Notes: generated by a model not told the origin, from the sequence alone. A stretch of 64,000 bases of DNA from JAGOTP01 sp964567995 (GCA_964567995.1 CAZMOB010000003.1:62001-126000); one strand, 5' to 3'. Counted from the stretch's first letter, positions 24,534-33,462 are shown. Numbers and translations: made by a program.

Positions 24534-24579
24534 TCTACCCTAGCCCTTTTCCGCACCGTTCGTTACGCTTGTCTTTACT

Positions 24580-25584
24580 ATGCAAGACCTCCTCGTTTCA
24601 GGCGTCCAGCCCACCAACAACCTCCACATTGGAAACTACATTGGCGCTCTGAAACAATGGTTACACCTCCAGCATCAACATCATTGCTTGTTCATGGTGG
24701 TCGACCTGCATGCCATCACGGTCCCGCAAGATCCGAAAAAACTCCGAGCGAATATTCTCGATATCGTCGCGACCTACCTCGCGCTCGGCCTTGATCCAAA
24801 ACGATGCTCATTGTTTATTCAGAGCGAAGTACCGGAACACACCGAGCTCGCTTGGCTTCTCATGACGATCGCCAAGATGGGTGAGCTCGAACGGATGACA
24901 CAGTTCAAAGATAAGTCGGCCAAACAAGGCGAATCAACGAGCCTTGGACTCTTCGGCTATCCAGTACTTATGGCCGCCGATATCTTGCTCTATAACGCGA
25001 GCGCCGTCCCCGTTGGCGAAGACCAGGTGCAACACCTCGAACTAACGCGCGATCTCGCCCAACGGTTCAACAGCACCTTTGGTGAAACCTTCCGGATTCC
25101 CCAAGCCCTGATTCAAACCCAAGGGGCCCGCATCATGGCGCTCGATGAACCAATGAAGAAGATGAGTAAGAGCGCCGATTCGACATATAACTATATCGCC
25201 CTTTCAGATGAACCGGACGTCATTCGGAAGAAGATCATGAAAGCCGTGACGGATACGGATGGGGTCGTAATGTACGACCTTGAAACCAAGCCAGCGATTT
25301 CAAACTTGCTCACGATCTTCCATCATATGACGGGGGAAGCGATTCCAGTGATTGAAGCACGCTATGCAGGACAAGGGTATGGAGCGTTTAAAAAAGATTT
25401 AGCGGAAGCGACGGTCGCTCATCTCTCCCCTATTCAGGAACGGTTGAAGACCTTTCAGACTGATCCGGCAGAGTTGATGAAGATTCTTGATGCAGCGCGA
25501 GATCAGGCGAGATCCATTGCGAGCGAGACCATGGCAACCGTACGGAACCGGATGGGAATTGGTCGAGCGCAGCAAACGAGTTGA
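24580..25584 (+). CDS. trpS: Tryptophanyl-tRNA synthetase (334 aa)
   Basis: Class I aminoacyl-tRNA synthetase that charges tRNA-Trp. HIGH-type motif HIGN at 16-19 within PTNNLHIGNYIGALKQW, KMSKS at 194-198, and Trp-pocket residues in the LFGYPVLMAADILLYNA segment. 334 residues is the standard bacterial length. No Shine-Dalgarno site; the mRNA may start close to the ATG (TTTACT just upstream). The RNase P RNA gene follows about 30 nt later on the same strand. Confidence 0.97.
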   Translation: MQDLLVSGVQPTNNLHIGNYIGALKQWLHLQHQHHCLFMVVDLHAITVPQDPKKLRANILDIVATYLALGLDPKRCSLFIQSEVPEHTELAWLLMTIAKMGELERMTQFKDKSAKQGESTSLGLFGYPVLMAADILLYNASAVPVGEDQVQHLELTRDLAQRFNSTFGETFRIPQALIQTQGARIMALDEPMKKMSKSADSTYNYIALSDEPDVIRKKIMKAVTDTDGVVMYDLETKPAISNLLTIFHHMTGEAIPVIEARYAGQGYGAFKKDLAEATVAHLSPIQERLKTFQTDPAELMKILDAARDQARSIASETMATVRNRMGIGRAQQTS

Positions 25585-25613
25585 ATACCCACTTGATCCA
25601 TGGTATCGTCCGC

Positions 25614-26025
25614 CCGGCGAAACAGATGACCGCGCCCGGTCGTAGGACTGGGTGAGGAAAGTCCGAGCACCGAACTCATCGTAAGGTGAGCTGACAGCGA
25701 GAGCAGCTAACGACTGCCAGGACATACCTTTGGGTCGCAAGATCCAGAAGAAACCTAGGGAAAGTGCCACAGAGACAATACTAGCCCGGCGCAAGTCTGG
25801 TGAAAGGTGAAAAGTGAGTGGAGGTGTCGGGTCGCAAGATCCGGTGCCACCTCTCTCACTGCGTGGTAACACGCAGTGTGGTAAACCCTCTCCGGTGCAA
25901 GAGCAAATCCTCGCAAGAGGAATGGTCGCTCGCTCGAGCCGTCTGGCGACAGACGGCCCAGAGAGATGGTCGTCGCTTTCTGTCGCAAGACAGGGAGTAC
26001 AGAACTCGGCTTATCGTTTCGCCAC
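25614..26025 (+). ncRNA. rnpB: RNase P RNA, bacterial type A
   Basis: Catalytic RNA that matures tRNA 5' ends. P1 is visible as GGCGAAAC (25616-25623) pairing with GTTTCGCC (26016-26023). The conserved blocks are present in order: GAGGAAAGTCCGAGC (P4/CR-I), GCCACAGAGACAATACTAGCC (J11/12 area, about 25767-25787), GGTAAACCC, and ACAGAACTCGGCTTAT near the 3' end, which completes P4. Additional GGTCGCAAGATCC and TGTCGCAAGACA GNRA-like stem-loops occur. About 410 nt. The exact ends are estimated from P1. Confidence 0.96.
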
Positions 26026-26026
26026 C

Positions 26027-26061
26027 AAAAACATCCTTCTCAAAAGAGAAGGATGTTTTTT
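26027..26061 (+). terminator. Terminator of rnpB
   Basis: AAAAACATCCTTCTC and GAGAAGGATGTTTTTT form a perfect stem with an AAAA loop. Confidence 0.95.
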
Positions 26062-26079
26062 GCACAATCTACACGCGGA

Positions 26080-26454
26080 TTATGGCTGACGTTTACCCGT
26101 GGCCCATGAGCTGTTCTTGTCAGCTAATTTTGAACTCCCTTTACCTGCGGAAGCAATTGACTGAGAGGGAGGGGTGATCGGCTGAGTAGGTTGTTCATCA
26201 TCTAGCAATGTTGACTCTTCTTGCTGCAAAGCATCCTTCAACTCAGCCAAACGAGCCTCATCAGCTGCCACTCGGGCTTGGTGAAGCCGTTTCGCTTCTG
26301 CGGTCGCTGCAGCTTGCAAAGGAGCATTCCGATCTCGATGTACACGAGCTCTCTCTTGGGCTTCCGGTGTAAGCAATGGAGAGGGTTTTCGCTCTTCGGC
26401 TGATTTCCAACCCGACTGATTCTTTAAAGGTCCTTTTCCATCTGGTGTGGTCAT
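26080..26454 (-). CDS. Hypothetical helical protein (124 aa)
   Basis: Unknown. Starts MTTPDGKGPLKNQSGW. Residues about 40-85 are an Ala/Arg/Glu-rich coiled-coil helix (AAATAEAKRLHQARVAADE), with low-complexity Pro/Ser/Thr/Gln regions on both sides (TQPITPPSQSIASAGKGS). No signal or membrane segment. An in-frame start 19 codons upstream would add a hydrophobic, differently composed leader and is thought spurious. The C-terminus resembles that of the protein at 59839 only in composition. Confidence 0.65.
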   Translation of the reverse strand: MTTPDGKGPLKNQSGWKSAEERKPSPLLTPEAQERARVHRDRNAPLQAAATAEAKRLHQARVAADEARLAELKDALQQEESTLLDDEQPTQPITPPSQSIASAGKGSSKLADKNSSWATGKRQP

Positions 26455-26582
26455 AGAATCAAGATAAATAATTTTCTGTCTTAGTATATTCCTGAATCTT
26501 AGAAAAAACACTGCAGATGATAGGCGTGTGGATCAAAAAGATGCTATACTTCTAGCCATTACTCCCTTTTACGTCCTTTTTT

Positions 26583-27149
26583 ATGAAAGACTCTCCGCTC
26601 TTATTACCTGGCGTCATCTTGGTCACTGGTATCATGGTAAGTGTCGCACTTTTGGCCAGTGGTCGAATGTCACGGATGCCACAGGGTCGATTTGAAGGAA
26701 ACAGAATGTACCAGCAGCAGCCTATGCAGCGCGGAACGATGGAGGCAGGTATGGGCATGATGAGAGATTCCGTTGCCCCTCCTTCTCCTGTCGCTACAGG
26801 CACACAAGCCATGCCAACGGCAATGACGGCCCAAACAAGCTGCACAGAATCCGGTGGAACCTATCGAAATACACGCTGTAGCTGTCCAACGGATTACACT
26901 CTGTCGAACGCACAATGTATTGATGCGATGGGTGTTCCGGGTGGACGTGCTGGAATGCAAGTCAAGGCAGATCATACAACAACCATGAAAATCAGCGGGT
27001 GCGCCTATTCCGGCGGAACAATGGCGGGCACTACCTGCCGCTGCCCAGCCGACTACAGTCTTGAAGACGGGGTTTGTGTCGATGCCTTTGGCCTGCCGGG
27101 CGGTCAGCAAGGTCGAGACCAACAAGCGCAACACCCGATGAATCGCTAA
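26583..27149 (+). CDS. Membrane-anchored protein with two Cys-rich EGF-like repeats (188 aa)
   Basis: Unknown function, probably surface exposed. N-terminal anchor or uncleaved signal (LLLPGVILVTGIMVSVALLA, 6-25), a Met-rich spacer, then two copies of a repeat of about 45 residues: C-x-x-SGGT-(x)-C-x-C-P-x-DY-x-L-(x)-C-x-DA-x-G-x-PGG (first CTESGGTYRNTRCSCPTDY, second CAYSGGTMAGTTCRCPADY). Four Cys per repeat suggest two disulfides each. A TATACT -10 lies about 35-40 nt upstream; the ATG follows TCCTTTTTT without a ribosome site. Confidence 0.8.
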   Translation: MKDSPLLLPGVILVTGIMVSVALLASGRMSRMPQGRFEGNRMYQQQPMQRGTMEAGMGMMRDSVAPPSPVATGTQAMPTAMTAQTSCTESGGTYRNTRCSCPTDYTLSNAQCIDAMGVPGGRAGMQVKADHTTTMKISGCAYSGGTMAGTTCRCPADYSLEDGVCVDAFGLPGGQQGRDQQAQHPMNR

Positions 27150-27168
27150 GAAGACCTAGAAACAGAAT

Positions 27169-27205
27169 GAACGAGCCCGTCCATCCGGGCTCGTTCATTT
27201 TTTGA
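27169..27205. terminator. Hairpin between convergent genes
   Basis: TGAACGAGCCCG (27169-27180) and CGGGCTCGTTCA (27187-27198), then TTTTTTG on the plus strand. Confidence 0.9.
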
Positions 27206-27213
27206 TTTCCTGC

Positions 27214-28902
27214 TTACCAACTTCCTCCCCCACCACCGCCAAACCCTCCACCCGAAGAACCACCCGAAAAGCCAGAGCTACCGCTCCCCGCGCCTGTTTG
27301 ATGGGTCATCCTCGTCGAAACCGCATGCGACATGTGTCCAAGCGCATGGATATAGGCGAGACTCGACCAGTTTGCAGGCGCTCCACGAATATACGAGGGC
27401 GGTTCGACCAGAAGACCTTCAAACTGTTTCGCCCACTCTTTTTCAACCCCTAACGCCACAGCGGCCGGCAAGAATTCAGCGAACTGTTCCGGACGTTTAG
27501 CGGGTGCATCAGAGAACGCTAAACGAGCCTTTTCGGTTACCATCAGAAACAGTCTGAAGCCTAAAATGCGTTCGCGAACTTCCGCTGCTAGCGGCGTCAT
27601 TTTGGGCATATACCAACCAAGGATTCCCACCACCGCAGCCACCGCTAGGTAAAAGTATGCCTGCAGAATAAACGCCGCCGTGACGATAATGAAAGCCAGC
27701 GTAAACCAAGCACCACGAACCGTTCCCGGATTCTTGCGGAACCAGCCACGTGCCAACATATCATCCGTCAGCACTTTGATCACCTTTTGGTAGGCGGCCC
27801 ATTGGCCATCTGACGATGGACGCTGCAAGTTTACTTCCGTTTGATCAGCAAACACCGCCTTGAGAAGCTCTTCTTCATAGGGGGCAAGTACATCGTTCGC
27901 CTTTGGCTTCATCACACGAGTATAGAGAATGCGTTCCGGCTCCTCTGGATCCTCGCCACGGAACTCCACTTTGGCATAGCCACGTCGCGCTAAATCCAAC
28001 AGACTCGCTGTAATCGCCTTACTTGAAACCTGTTCTTCCATGAGCCCAGCGAGCAGCCCAGGTGTTAAACCATCCGGCGATTCGTATTGCGGAATAATCA
28101 CCCCTCGACCACGCGGATCACGGCCCCAGAAGAACCAGATGAAGATCATCAATAAACACAGCAGGAACGGAATGATCAGATGTACATTATCGATCAAAAG
28201 ATACCCTACCGTCGTCAGAAACGGTTCGGTTGCCAACGATCCTTTGGGAAATTCCAACACCACTGTAAACCCTTCATTCGCTCCAAGACGCGAGGGCGAA
28301 TCAGCCATGATTTTGCTCGGATCAGAGGACGGTCGGAAGGAACACGCAGCTGTCGTCGCCCCTTGCACCCCCGTAAAACAGGTTTGACGCTGAATCGGGA
28401 CTCCTGCAAAGGCGAATGAAGATCGGACAATCGGAAACGGCCATTCGTTTCCCGTCACATTCCAATACAACTCATGGCTATCAGCGAAATCCGTAATCGC
28501 TCGATCCGTACGATACCGAATCAAATAGCGATGCGTGCCGGTCACAAATGCCACCGGATCCCCGATGCGTAGCACCAGATCAGCCCCCTGACGCTCCGCT
28601 TCCCAAGGTACCATTTTTCCATCTTGCAGCACCTGTTCCACCGTGTAATGCAGATCATATCTTAACCAAGACCGGGTATAACGCTCGGGCAATATTCGTA
28701 AGATCCCATGTTTCTTGGCTCCCGTCGTGAACTGGTATTCAAGCGTTTCTTCAACTGTTAAACGACGGTTCTGGTCCAGTGTCGTCTGAACATCAAAACG
28801 ATTGATCTGTTCAGCATGGACGATTCCCACAAGACAGCCGGAAGCTACCAGACAAAAGACTGTTCCAAGCGCTTTTTGTACCCAAGAATGAAGCATAGAC
28901 AT
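27214..28902 (-). CDS. DUF2207 (YciQ-like) membrane protein (562 aa)
   Basis: Family of predicted membrane proteins of unknown role. Signal peptide (MLHSWVQKALGTVFCLVASG) precedes the extracytoplasmic DUF2207 beta domain (INRFDVQTTLDQNRRLTVEE through about 200, with the G-I-x-R-x-x-P motif GILRILPERY). Membrane helices lie near residues 240-262 and 400-440. A cytoplasmic domain and a Gly/Ser tail ending GGGGGGSW complete it, the tail being typical of the family. Start is 28902 or 28896 (both ATG). It diverges from the SBF transporter with overlapping promoter regions. Confidence 0.87.
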   Translation of the reverse strand: MSMLHSWVQKALGTVFCLVASGCLVGIVHAEQINRFDVQTTLDQNRRLTVEETLEYQFTTGAKKHGILRILPERYTRSWLRYDLHYTVEQVLQDGKMVPWEAERQGADLVLRIGDPVAFVTGTHRYLIRYRTDRAITDFADSHELYWNVTGNEWPFPIVRSSFAFAGVPIQRQTCFTGVQGATTAACSFRPSSDPSKIMADSPSRLGANEGFTVVLEFPKGSLATEPFLTTVGYLLIDNVHLIIPFLLCLLMIFIWFFWGRDPRGRGVIIPQYESPDGLTPGLLAGLMEEQVSSKAITASLLDLARRGYAKVEFRGEDPEEPERILYTRVMKPKANDVLAPYEEELLKAVFADQTEVNLQRPSSDGQWAAYQKVIKVLTDDMLARGWFRKNPGTVRGAWFTLAFIIVTAAFILQAYFYLAVAAVVGILGWYMPKMTPLAAEVRERILGFRLFLMVTEKARLAFSDAPAKRPEQFAEFLPAAVALGVEKEWAKQFEGLLVEPPSYIRGAPANWSSLAYIHALGHMSHAVSTRMTHQTGAGSGSSGFSGGSSGGGFGGGGGGSW

Positions 28903-28924
28903 AGTGTACAATAGCAGCGTCCGT

Positions 28925-29884
28925 ATGTCCTTTCGGCTCCTTGGCCAGTATGTGCGTCATTGGCTGGCCGAAAATCAGATCGTCGCAGTCCTCCTTGGAC
29001 TTATCCTTGGGTTAGTTTGGCCTGAGGTGTTTTCCTGGTTGAACGACTATTCGACACCTCTGCTGATGGCGGTCTTCTTCACCTCCAGTCTGCGTTTATC
29101 GCTGCCGGCGCTCTTAAAATATGCCAAAGACTGGCGGCTGCTCCTCATCGCTTGTGTTTTCATGCTCGTTGTTTTGCCACTTGCCCTATTCATCCCATTA
29201 CATTTCCTGTCGCCAGAGTGGGCCTTAGCCTTTTTAATCGCTGGCGTCATGCCAACCGGCATGACAATTGCCCTTGTGGCAGAATTCTTTGGCGGGACTC
29301 CACCCCTCGCCCTTCTGATAACGGTCGCAACATCCCTCCTCGCTCCGCTCACCATTCCCTTCCTGTTCCAAATCGCTATCGGTCAATCGATCCCCATTCC
29401 GGTTGGCTCCATGATGCGTTCGCTCTTCATTAGCATCGTGCTCCCTTTCATCGCCGCCGCCATCATCCAACGCAAAGCGCCAACCTTCGTACAAAGACAC
29501 GATGCAGGTTTACGTATTCTATCTGTTCTTCTCTTCGGCATCTTAGTAACGGGGATCACGGCAGATACCTCGGGCGCCACATTCCCCAGTCTCCACTTGC
29601 CCGATATCGGCATCATTCTGATTGGCGTTATCTGGACCGGCCTTTTGACCCGCGCCGCCTACGATCTCCTCCCCTGGAGAACCAAGGGCGAACGTCTAAC
29701 CGTCGCATTGTGTTTGGTGTATATTAACAACACGCTGGCGCTCTTTATCGCCGATCGGTACTTCAAAGAGTACGGGGCCGTCGCACGAGTTGTTGTGATT
29801 CTGCTCGTGCTGAACTTGCTTCTTCTCCCCATCAAAGCCGCCGCTCATTCGTTCCTCAAACCCTCTCGCCACGCTCTTTCTTGA
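28925..29884 (+). CDS. Bile acid:sodium symporter (SBF) family transporter (319 aa)
   Basis: Ten-helix membrane transporter of the BASS superfamily; the substrate could be a small organic anion. Helices repeat from VAVLLGLILGLVWPEVF to VVVILLVLNLLLLPI. The crossover-type motif GVMPTGMTIALVAEFFGGTPPLALLITVATS has the family's conserved P-T/G-x-E pattern near the centre, and YINNTLALFIADRYF contains the second conserved N-N/D pattern. Start 28925 (MSFRLL) is preferred to an in-frame GTG at 28904. The next gene starts one base after its stop, implying an operon with the dehydrogenase. Confidence 0.88.
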   Translation: MSFRLLGQYVRHWLAENQIVAVLLGLILGLVWPEVFSWLNDYSTPLLMAVFFTSSLRLSLPALLKYAKDWRLLLIACVFMLVVLPLALFIPLHFLSPEWALAFLIAGVMPTGMTIALVAEFFGGTPPLALLITVATSLLAPLTIPFLFQIAIGQSIPIPVGSMMRSLFISIVLPFIAAAIIQRKAPTFVQRHDAGLRILSVLLFGILVTGITADTSGATFPSLHLPDIGIILIGVIWTGLLTRAAYDLLPWRTKGERLTVALCLVYINNTLALFIADRYFKEYGAVARVVVILLVLNLLLLPIKAAAHSFLKPSRHALS

Positions 29885-29885
29885 T

Positions 29886-30890
29886 ATGCCCCGCTCTTCC
29901 TCCAAAGCTCCTGTCGTGTTTGTGACTCGTCGCATTCCTGATGAAGGAATTCAACTCCTCGAAGAACAGGGGTATACCGTGAAGGTCTACGCCAAGGATC
30001 AAGCCATCTCGCGAACCGAATTATTGAAACAAGTGAAGAGAATAGACGCTCTTCTCCCCTTACTCACGGACAAAATTGACGAGGCGGTCATGGCAGCCGC
30101 CGGCCCATCGCTCAAAATCATTGCAAACTACGCGGTTGGTTTTGATAACATTGATTTGGCGGCCGCTCGCCGTGCGGGTATACCCGTCACAAACGCTCCG
30201 GCTCCGGAAGTCAGCGAAAGCGTTGCCGAACACACCATCGCTCTGATGTTGGCCTTGGCTCACAGAATCGTCGAGTCGGACACCTTCGCTCGCTCTGGCA
30301 AATACACCGGCTGGTCCCCCAATCTGCTGATCGGGAGCGATCTCCGGAACAAAACCTTGGGAGTGATCGGTCTCGGACGCATCGGCTACGCCGTTGGTCG
30401 CCGAGCCGTCCTCGGACTTGGGATGCGTTGCCTCTACCACACCCCTCGTCGCGATTCAGCCTTTGAAAAAGAAGTTGGCGGCACGCTCACGTCACTCGAT
30501 CGTCTCTTGCAAGAATCGGACGTGATCAGCGTCCACGTTCCCCTTCTCCCAACGACCAGACACCTCCTATCGACAGATGAATTCAGTCTCATGAAGCAGA
30601 CGGCTTTCGTGATAAACACGGCTCGTGGACCGATCATCAACGAGAAGGCCTTGTTACGCGCTCTCAAAACAAAACGCATCGCTGGCGCCGCACTCGACGT
30701 CTTCGAGTGTGAACCCGCACTTGATTGTGATCTCAAAGACAAGCTGTCTCTTAGTGCGTTTCCGAACGTGATTTTGACCCCACACACAGCCTCAGGAACG
30801 ATCGAAGCCCGCCAAGCCATGGGACGGTTAGCCGCACAGAATATCATCTCGGTTTTGTCGGGACGCGCACCACTCACACCAGCGAAATAA
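29886..30890 (+). CDS. D-2-hydroxyacid dehydrogenase, glyoxylate/hydroxypyruvate reductase-like (334 aa)
   Basis: NAD(P)H-dependent reduction of a 2-keto acid. Substrate loop NYAVGFDNID (81-90), Rossmann GLGRIG (162-167), catalytic Arg247 in NTARGPI, Glu in DVFECEP (274-276) and His300 in LTPHTASGT. Arg188/Arg189 after the second beta strand (YHTPRRD) suggest NADP(H) preference. The order GRIG-RG-E-H and the length fit the GyaR/GhrB group. Coupled to the SBF transporter, which may import its substrate (inference), and followed 12 nt later by a sigma factor. Confidence 0.93.
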   Translation: MPRSSSKAPVVFVTRRIPDEGIQLLEEQGYTVKVYAKDQAISRTELLKQVKRIDALLPLLTDKIDEAVMAAAGPSLKIIANYAVGFDNIDLAAARRAGIPVTNAPAPEVSESVAEHTIALMLALAHRIVESDTFARSGKYTGWSPNLLIGSDLRNKTLGVIGLGRIGYAVGRRAVLGLGMRCLYHTPRRDSAFEKEVGGTLTSLDRLLQESDVISVHVPLLPTTRHLLSTDEFSLMKQTAFVINTARGPIINEKALLRALKTKRIAGAALDVFECEPALDCDLKDKLSLSAFPNVILTPHTASGTIEARQAMGRLAAQNIISVLSGRAPLTPAK

Positions 30891-30902
30891 GATCCTTGTA
30901 TT

Positions 30903-31499
30903 ATGGAACGTATAGAAAGAACTCTTGAACTGAGCGCAGACCAGCGCAAAGAGCTTCAGGCTCAACTTACGGCTGTGCATTTTCAAGCATCCTCACTGGC
31001 TCGACTATATGCACGAGGCAACTCCGCAGACGCAGAAGATCTCGTTCAATCCGCCGCTCTAAAAGCAGCCAAACGCTTTTCTACCTACGATCCAAGCAAA
31101 CCATTCGTCAATTGGTTTCTTATGGTTCTCAAAGGAGTAGCTATTGAAAAGTATAAAGCAGAACAAAGACGAAACAGGGTGATTCAATCAGAGAGTCCAC
31201 ATACGTTGGAACTACGCGAAACGGATGATCAAAATCCAGAAGTACTAGCGAGACGAAGTAAAAAGAAAGCTATCATTGAACGAGCCTTGGAAGAGCTGTC
31301 CACAGAGCAAGCGGAGGTCATTGAAGATTTTTATGTACACGACCTCTTAATGAAAGAGATCGCCATAAAACGAGGCATCTCTGAGGATAGCATCCGAGGT
31401 TTGCTTGCACGTGGGAAGGCGAAATTGCGTCAGGTTCTCATCACGATGCCTGACATAGTCGCCATTCTCGACGAGCCAGATGCTCAAGATACCCCCTAA
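30903..31499 (+). CDS. RNA polymerase sigma-70 family (ECF-like) factor (198 aa)
   Basis: Promoter-specificity subunit. Region 2 at about residues 25-90 (ARLYARGNSADAEDLVQSA, with VNWFLMVLKGVAIEKYK as 2.3-2.4) and region 4 at about 125-185 (LEELSTEQAEVIEDFYVHD; MKEIAIKRGISEDSIRGLLARGKAKLRQ as the helix-turn-helix). No region 1 or 3. The N-terminal 25 residues are a charged helix. No anti-sigma gene adjoins it; it is the last gene of the transporter-dehydrogenase operon, just before tRNA-Ala. Confidence 0.88.
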   Translation: MERIERTLELSADQRKELQAQLTAVHFQASSLARLYARGNSADAEDLVQSAALKAAKRFSTYDPSKPFVNWFLMVLKGVAIEKYKAEQRRNRVIQSESPHTLELRETDDQNPEVLARRSKKKAIIERALEELSTEQAEVIEDFYVHDLLMKEIAIKRGISEDSIRGLLARGKAKLRQVLITMPDIVAILDEPDAQDTP

Positions 31500-31553
31500 G
31501 TTGAAAGATTTACCCACGTTTGGTAGGCTAAGGCCCGTTCGAACAATTTGCTT

Positions 31554-31629
31554 GGGCCCTTAGCTCATTTGGTAGAGCACCTGCTTTGCAAGCAGGGGGT
31601 GGTCGGTTCGAGCCCGACAGGGTCCACCA
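31554..31629 (+). tRNA. tRNA-Ala (anticodon TGC)
   Basis: Acceptor arms GGGCCCT (31554-31560) and AGGGTCC (31619-31625, one G-U pair), discriminator A, encoded CCA (31627-31629). Anticodon loop TTTGCAA in a CCTGC/GCAGG stem. Confidence 0.96.
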
Positions 31630-31630
31630 C

Positions 31631-31661
31631 AAAAAATCTTCGCGAAAATGCGGAGATTTTT
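31631..31661 (+). terminator. Terminator of tRNA-Ala
   Basis: AAAAATCTTCGC (31632-31643) and GCGGAGATTTTT (31650-31661), one G-U pair. Confidence 0.85.
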
Positions 31662-31667
31662 GAATAT

Positions 31668-32411
31668 TTACCCAGGTTTAGAATACGCGACAAGAATCTG
31701 TGGAACAGATCGAAGAGGACGAATAACAATCCGTCTATCGACAACGAGTCCCGTGCTGCCACCAGAATCTAGAAGAGCCGCTTTTTCTGTTCCAAAGTTG
31801 TGCAGCATGGTCACGCCTTCCGCTTGTCTTGCATAAGCCGTGGAATAAAACAGGACTTTCGTAAATCCACGATTTGGAATTGGGTCAGCGATGCCAATGC
31901 AGGTTCTTGGGATGTATAAACTCGCCGCTTTATCTACTGATGGATCAAGGACTCCAATGATGGTATCTCTTCGGCCAAATTCATTGCCGTTCCAAGGAAC
32001 AAGATCACAACTTGTTTCCGTTTGATCAAAAATGAGCATGAGCGTTTTTCCTGGATATTCATTTAATCCGTATCCGTAAGAGACGGTTCTTCGGCGCTCT
32101 CGTAGTCCAAACGTGATTCTCGTTGGAGACGCATTTGTTTCAAAAAATGTTCCATTTATCGCAACGTGAGAATTCGGCAGTCCACTCATCCGTTCCCACC
32201 AGGTCGGCGAAACGGTTAACGAAAGTCGTCGCACTCGTGCGCTGCCAGCCGGTGAACCGGTTGATTCACCGGATAGGCTTCTTACTCCGGCGAGATTCAA
32301 ATCAATGACTGTGACGTAATCTGGCTGCCCTCCGCGATACAGTTTCTGATAGACAGAAATACCAGGATGCGACGCATAGAGATGGAAGCCTGTCGGAATA
32401 CGTATAGGCAT
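31668..32411 (-). CDS. Phosphodiester glycosidase (NAGPA-like) family protein (247 aa)
   Basis: Domain related to the uncovering enzyme N-acetylglucosamine-1-phosphodiester alpha-N-acetylglucosaminidase, often found in bacterial surface or exopolysaccharide contexts. Conserved elements: VAINGTFFETN (about 83-93), TCIGIAD (170-176), and ALLDSGGSTGLVVD (about 214-227) with the family's D-G-G-S/G-T motif. No clear signal peptide at the chosen start (MPIRIPTGFHLY), so export is uncertain. It opens the accessory surface-protein zone that continues to 40 kb. Confidence 0.85.
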   Translation of the reverse strand: MPIRIPTGFHLYASHPGISVYQKLYRGGQPDYVTVIDLNLAGVRSLSGESTGSPAGSARVRRLSLTVSPTWWERMSGLPNSHVAINGTFFETNASPTRITFGLRERRRTVSYGYGLNEYPGKTLMLIFDQTETSCDLVPWNGNEFGRRDTIIGVLDPSVDKAASLYIPRTCIGIADPIPNRGFTKVLFYSTAYARQAEGVTMLHNFGTEKAALLDSGGSTGLVVDRRIVIRPLRSVPQILVAYSKPG

Positions 32412-32494
32412 AAAGTTTTCTCTTTTTAATCTATTTCATTATACGCTCTTTGGTTTTTCAGAGCCATCAGATCTTTCTCCGAAGAGTTCTTCAG

Positions 32495-32534
32495 AAAAAC
32501 AAGGGATGGGAGCGCGCAGAGGACCTGCGCGCTC
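32495..32534 (-). terminator. Terminator of the third G+C-rich gene
   Basis: GAGCGCGCAG (32510-32519) and CTGCGCGCTC (32525-32534), perfect 10-bp stem. The minus-strand exit is CCCATCCCTTGTTTTTC. Confidence 0.88.
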
Positions 32535-32539
32535 GGCGG

Positions 32540-33436
32540 CTACTCGCTGCAGGGGGCAGCGAGTGCCGAATCGTACCCCGACAGGTAGAAGGGCACGCCC
32601 TCCTGCGGGGTAAAGGTGATCGAGGAAGGCGGCTGCACCGCGAACGCGCGGTTGAACCCGTTCTGCACGAGCACGGCATCCGTGAGCGCCCGTACCCGAT
32701 TACCCGGGCCGGTCACGACCGAGAGACGGCCCGCGTCATCGGTGAGAAGCTGTCCGACCGGGTAGGTCCCGGACGGGAGGGGGGTGCCCAGGCGGTAGTG
32801 CGTCCAGGTCGTCGGGTTGAGGTTCTGCACGAGCACGGCGTCCGCCGCGCTGTGCATGGTGGACCGACCAACCCGCCAGCGCATGCCGTACAGTTCGTCG
32901 AGCTGAGTCGGCGAGGCCGCCCGGAGTGTCGAGCAGCGTTCGACGACATAGTAGCCTGCAGCCCCGCTGACACCGCTGGGCGCGAGGATCCACGTGGCGG
33001 GACGCGACGTCATGGGACGCCCGACAGCGAACGTAGAGAAAGTCGTATCGCTCCACTCGCGGCGAACGACGTCGAAGCTCGTGGGCCCCACGTAGGGGTG
33101 CCACGAGTAGAACAGGTACTCCTGGACGAACGGGCGCAGCTGCCCGTCTACCACCTGAAACACCGTGTCACGCCCGGTTCCGTCAGGAAACCGTTCAGGC
33201 CCGCCGGGGCCCCGTCCCACGAGGTCGCCCTCGCGCAGCATGCCCTGAATGGGCACATCAGAGGGATTGGCTCCCCCGTCTCCTCCTCCGCTCGCGCGGG
33301 GGATGCACTGGTCCTCCAGGGTCGGGATGACCCCCGGAGCGCACTCGCAGCCGACGAGGCCGACGAGAGCGAAAGCGAAAACGGAAAACCGGATCAGATG
33401 ATGGAACAAGGTACACCTTGCACGGAAGAGGAACAT
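32540..33436 (-). CDS. G+C-rich lipoprotein with duplicated DAVLVQN modules (298 aa)
   Basis: Predicted lipid-anchored surface protein of unknown function. The lipoprotein signal is residues 1-28 (hydrophobic LIRFSVFAFALVGLVG, lipobox LVGC), and mature CECAPG begins with two Cys. The C-terminal half has two related modules containing DAVLVQN (near residues 205 and 257), the first followed by PLPSGTYPVGQLL and the second by PQEGVPFYLSGYD. Start 33436 is set by the signal peptide; a longer frame upstream covers the leader hairpin. No clear Shine-Dalgarno site. Composition is much richer in G+C than the flanks. Confidence 0.78.
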   Translation of the reverse strand: MFLFRARCTLFHHLIRFSVFAFALVGLVGCECAPGVIPTLEDQCIPRASGGGDGGANPSDVPIQGMLREGDLVGRGPGGPERFPDGTGRDTVFQVVDGQLRPFVQEYLFYSWHPYVGPTSFDVVRREWSDTTFSTFAVGRPMTSRPATWILAPSGVSGAAGYYVVERCSTLRAASPTQLDELYGMRWRVGRSTMHSAADAVLVQNLNPTTWTHYRLGTPLPSGTYPVGQLLTDDAGRLSVVTGPGNRVRALTDAVLVQNGFNRAFAVQPPSSITFTPQEGVPFYLSGYDSALAAPCSE

Positions 33437-33462
33437 GGCCGCACTGTGCGACAAAGGTCTTC

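Noticed and set aside
31565..31762. Minus-strand frame ending ...GLEPTTPCLQSRCSTK
   Set aside because: Antisense translation of tRNA-Ala.
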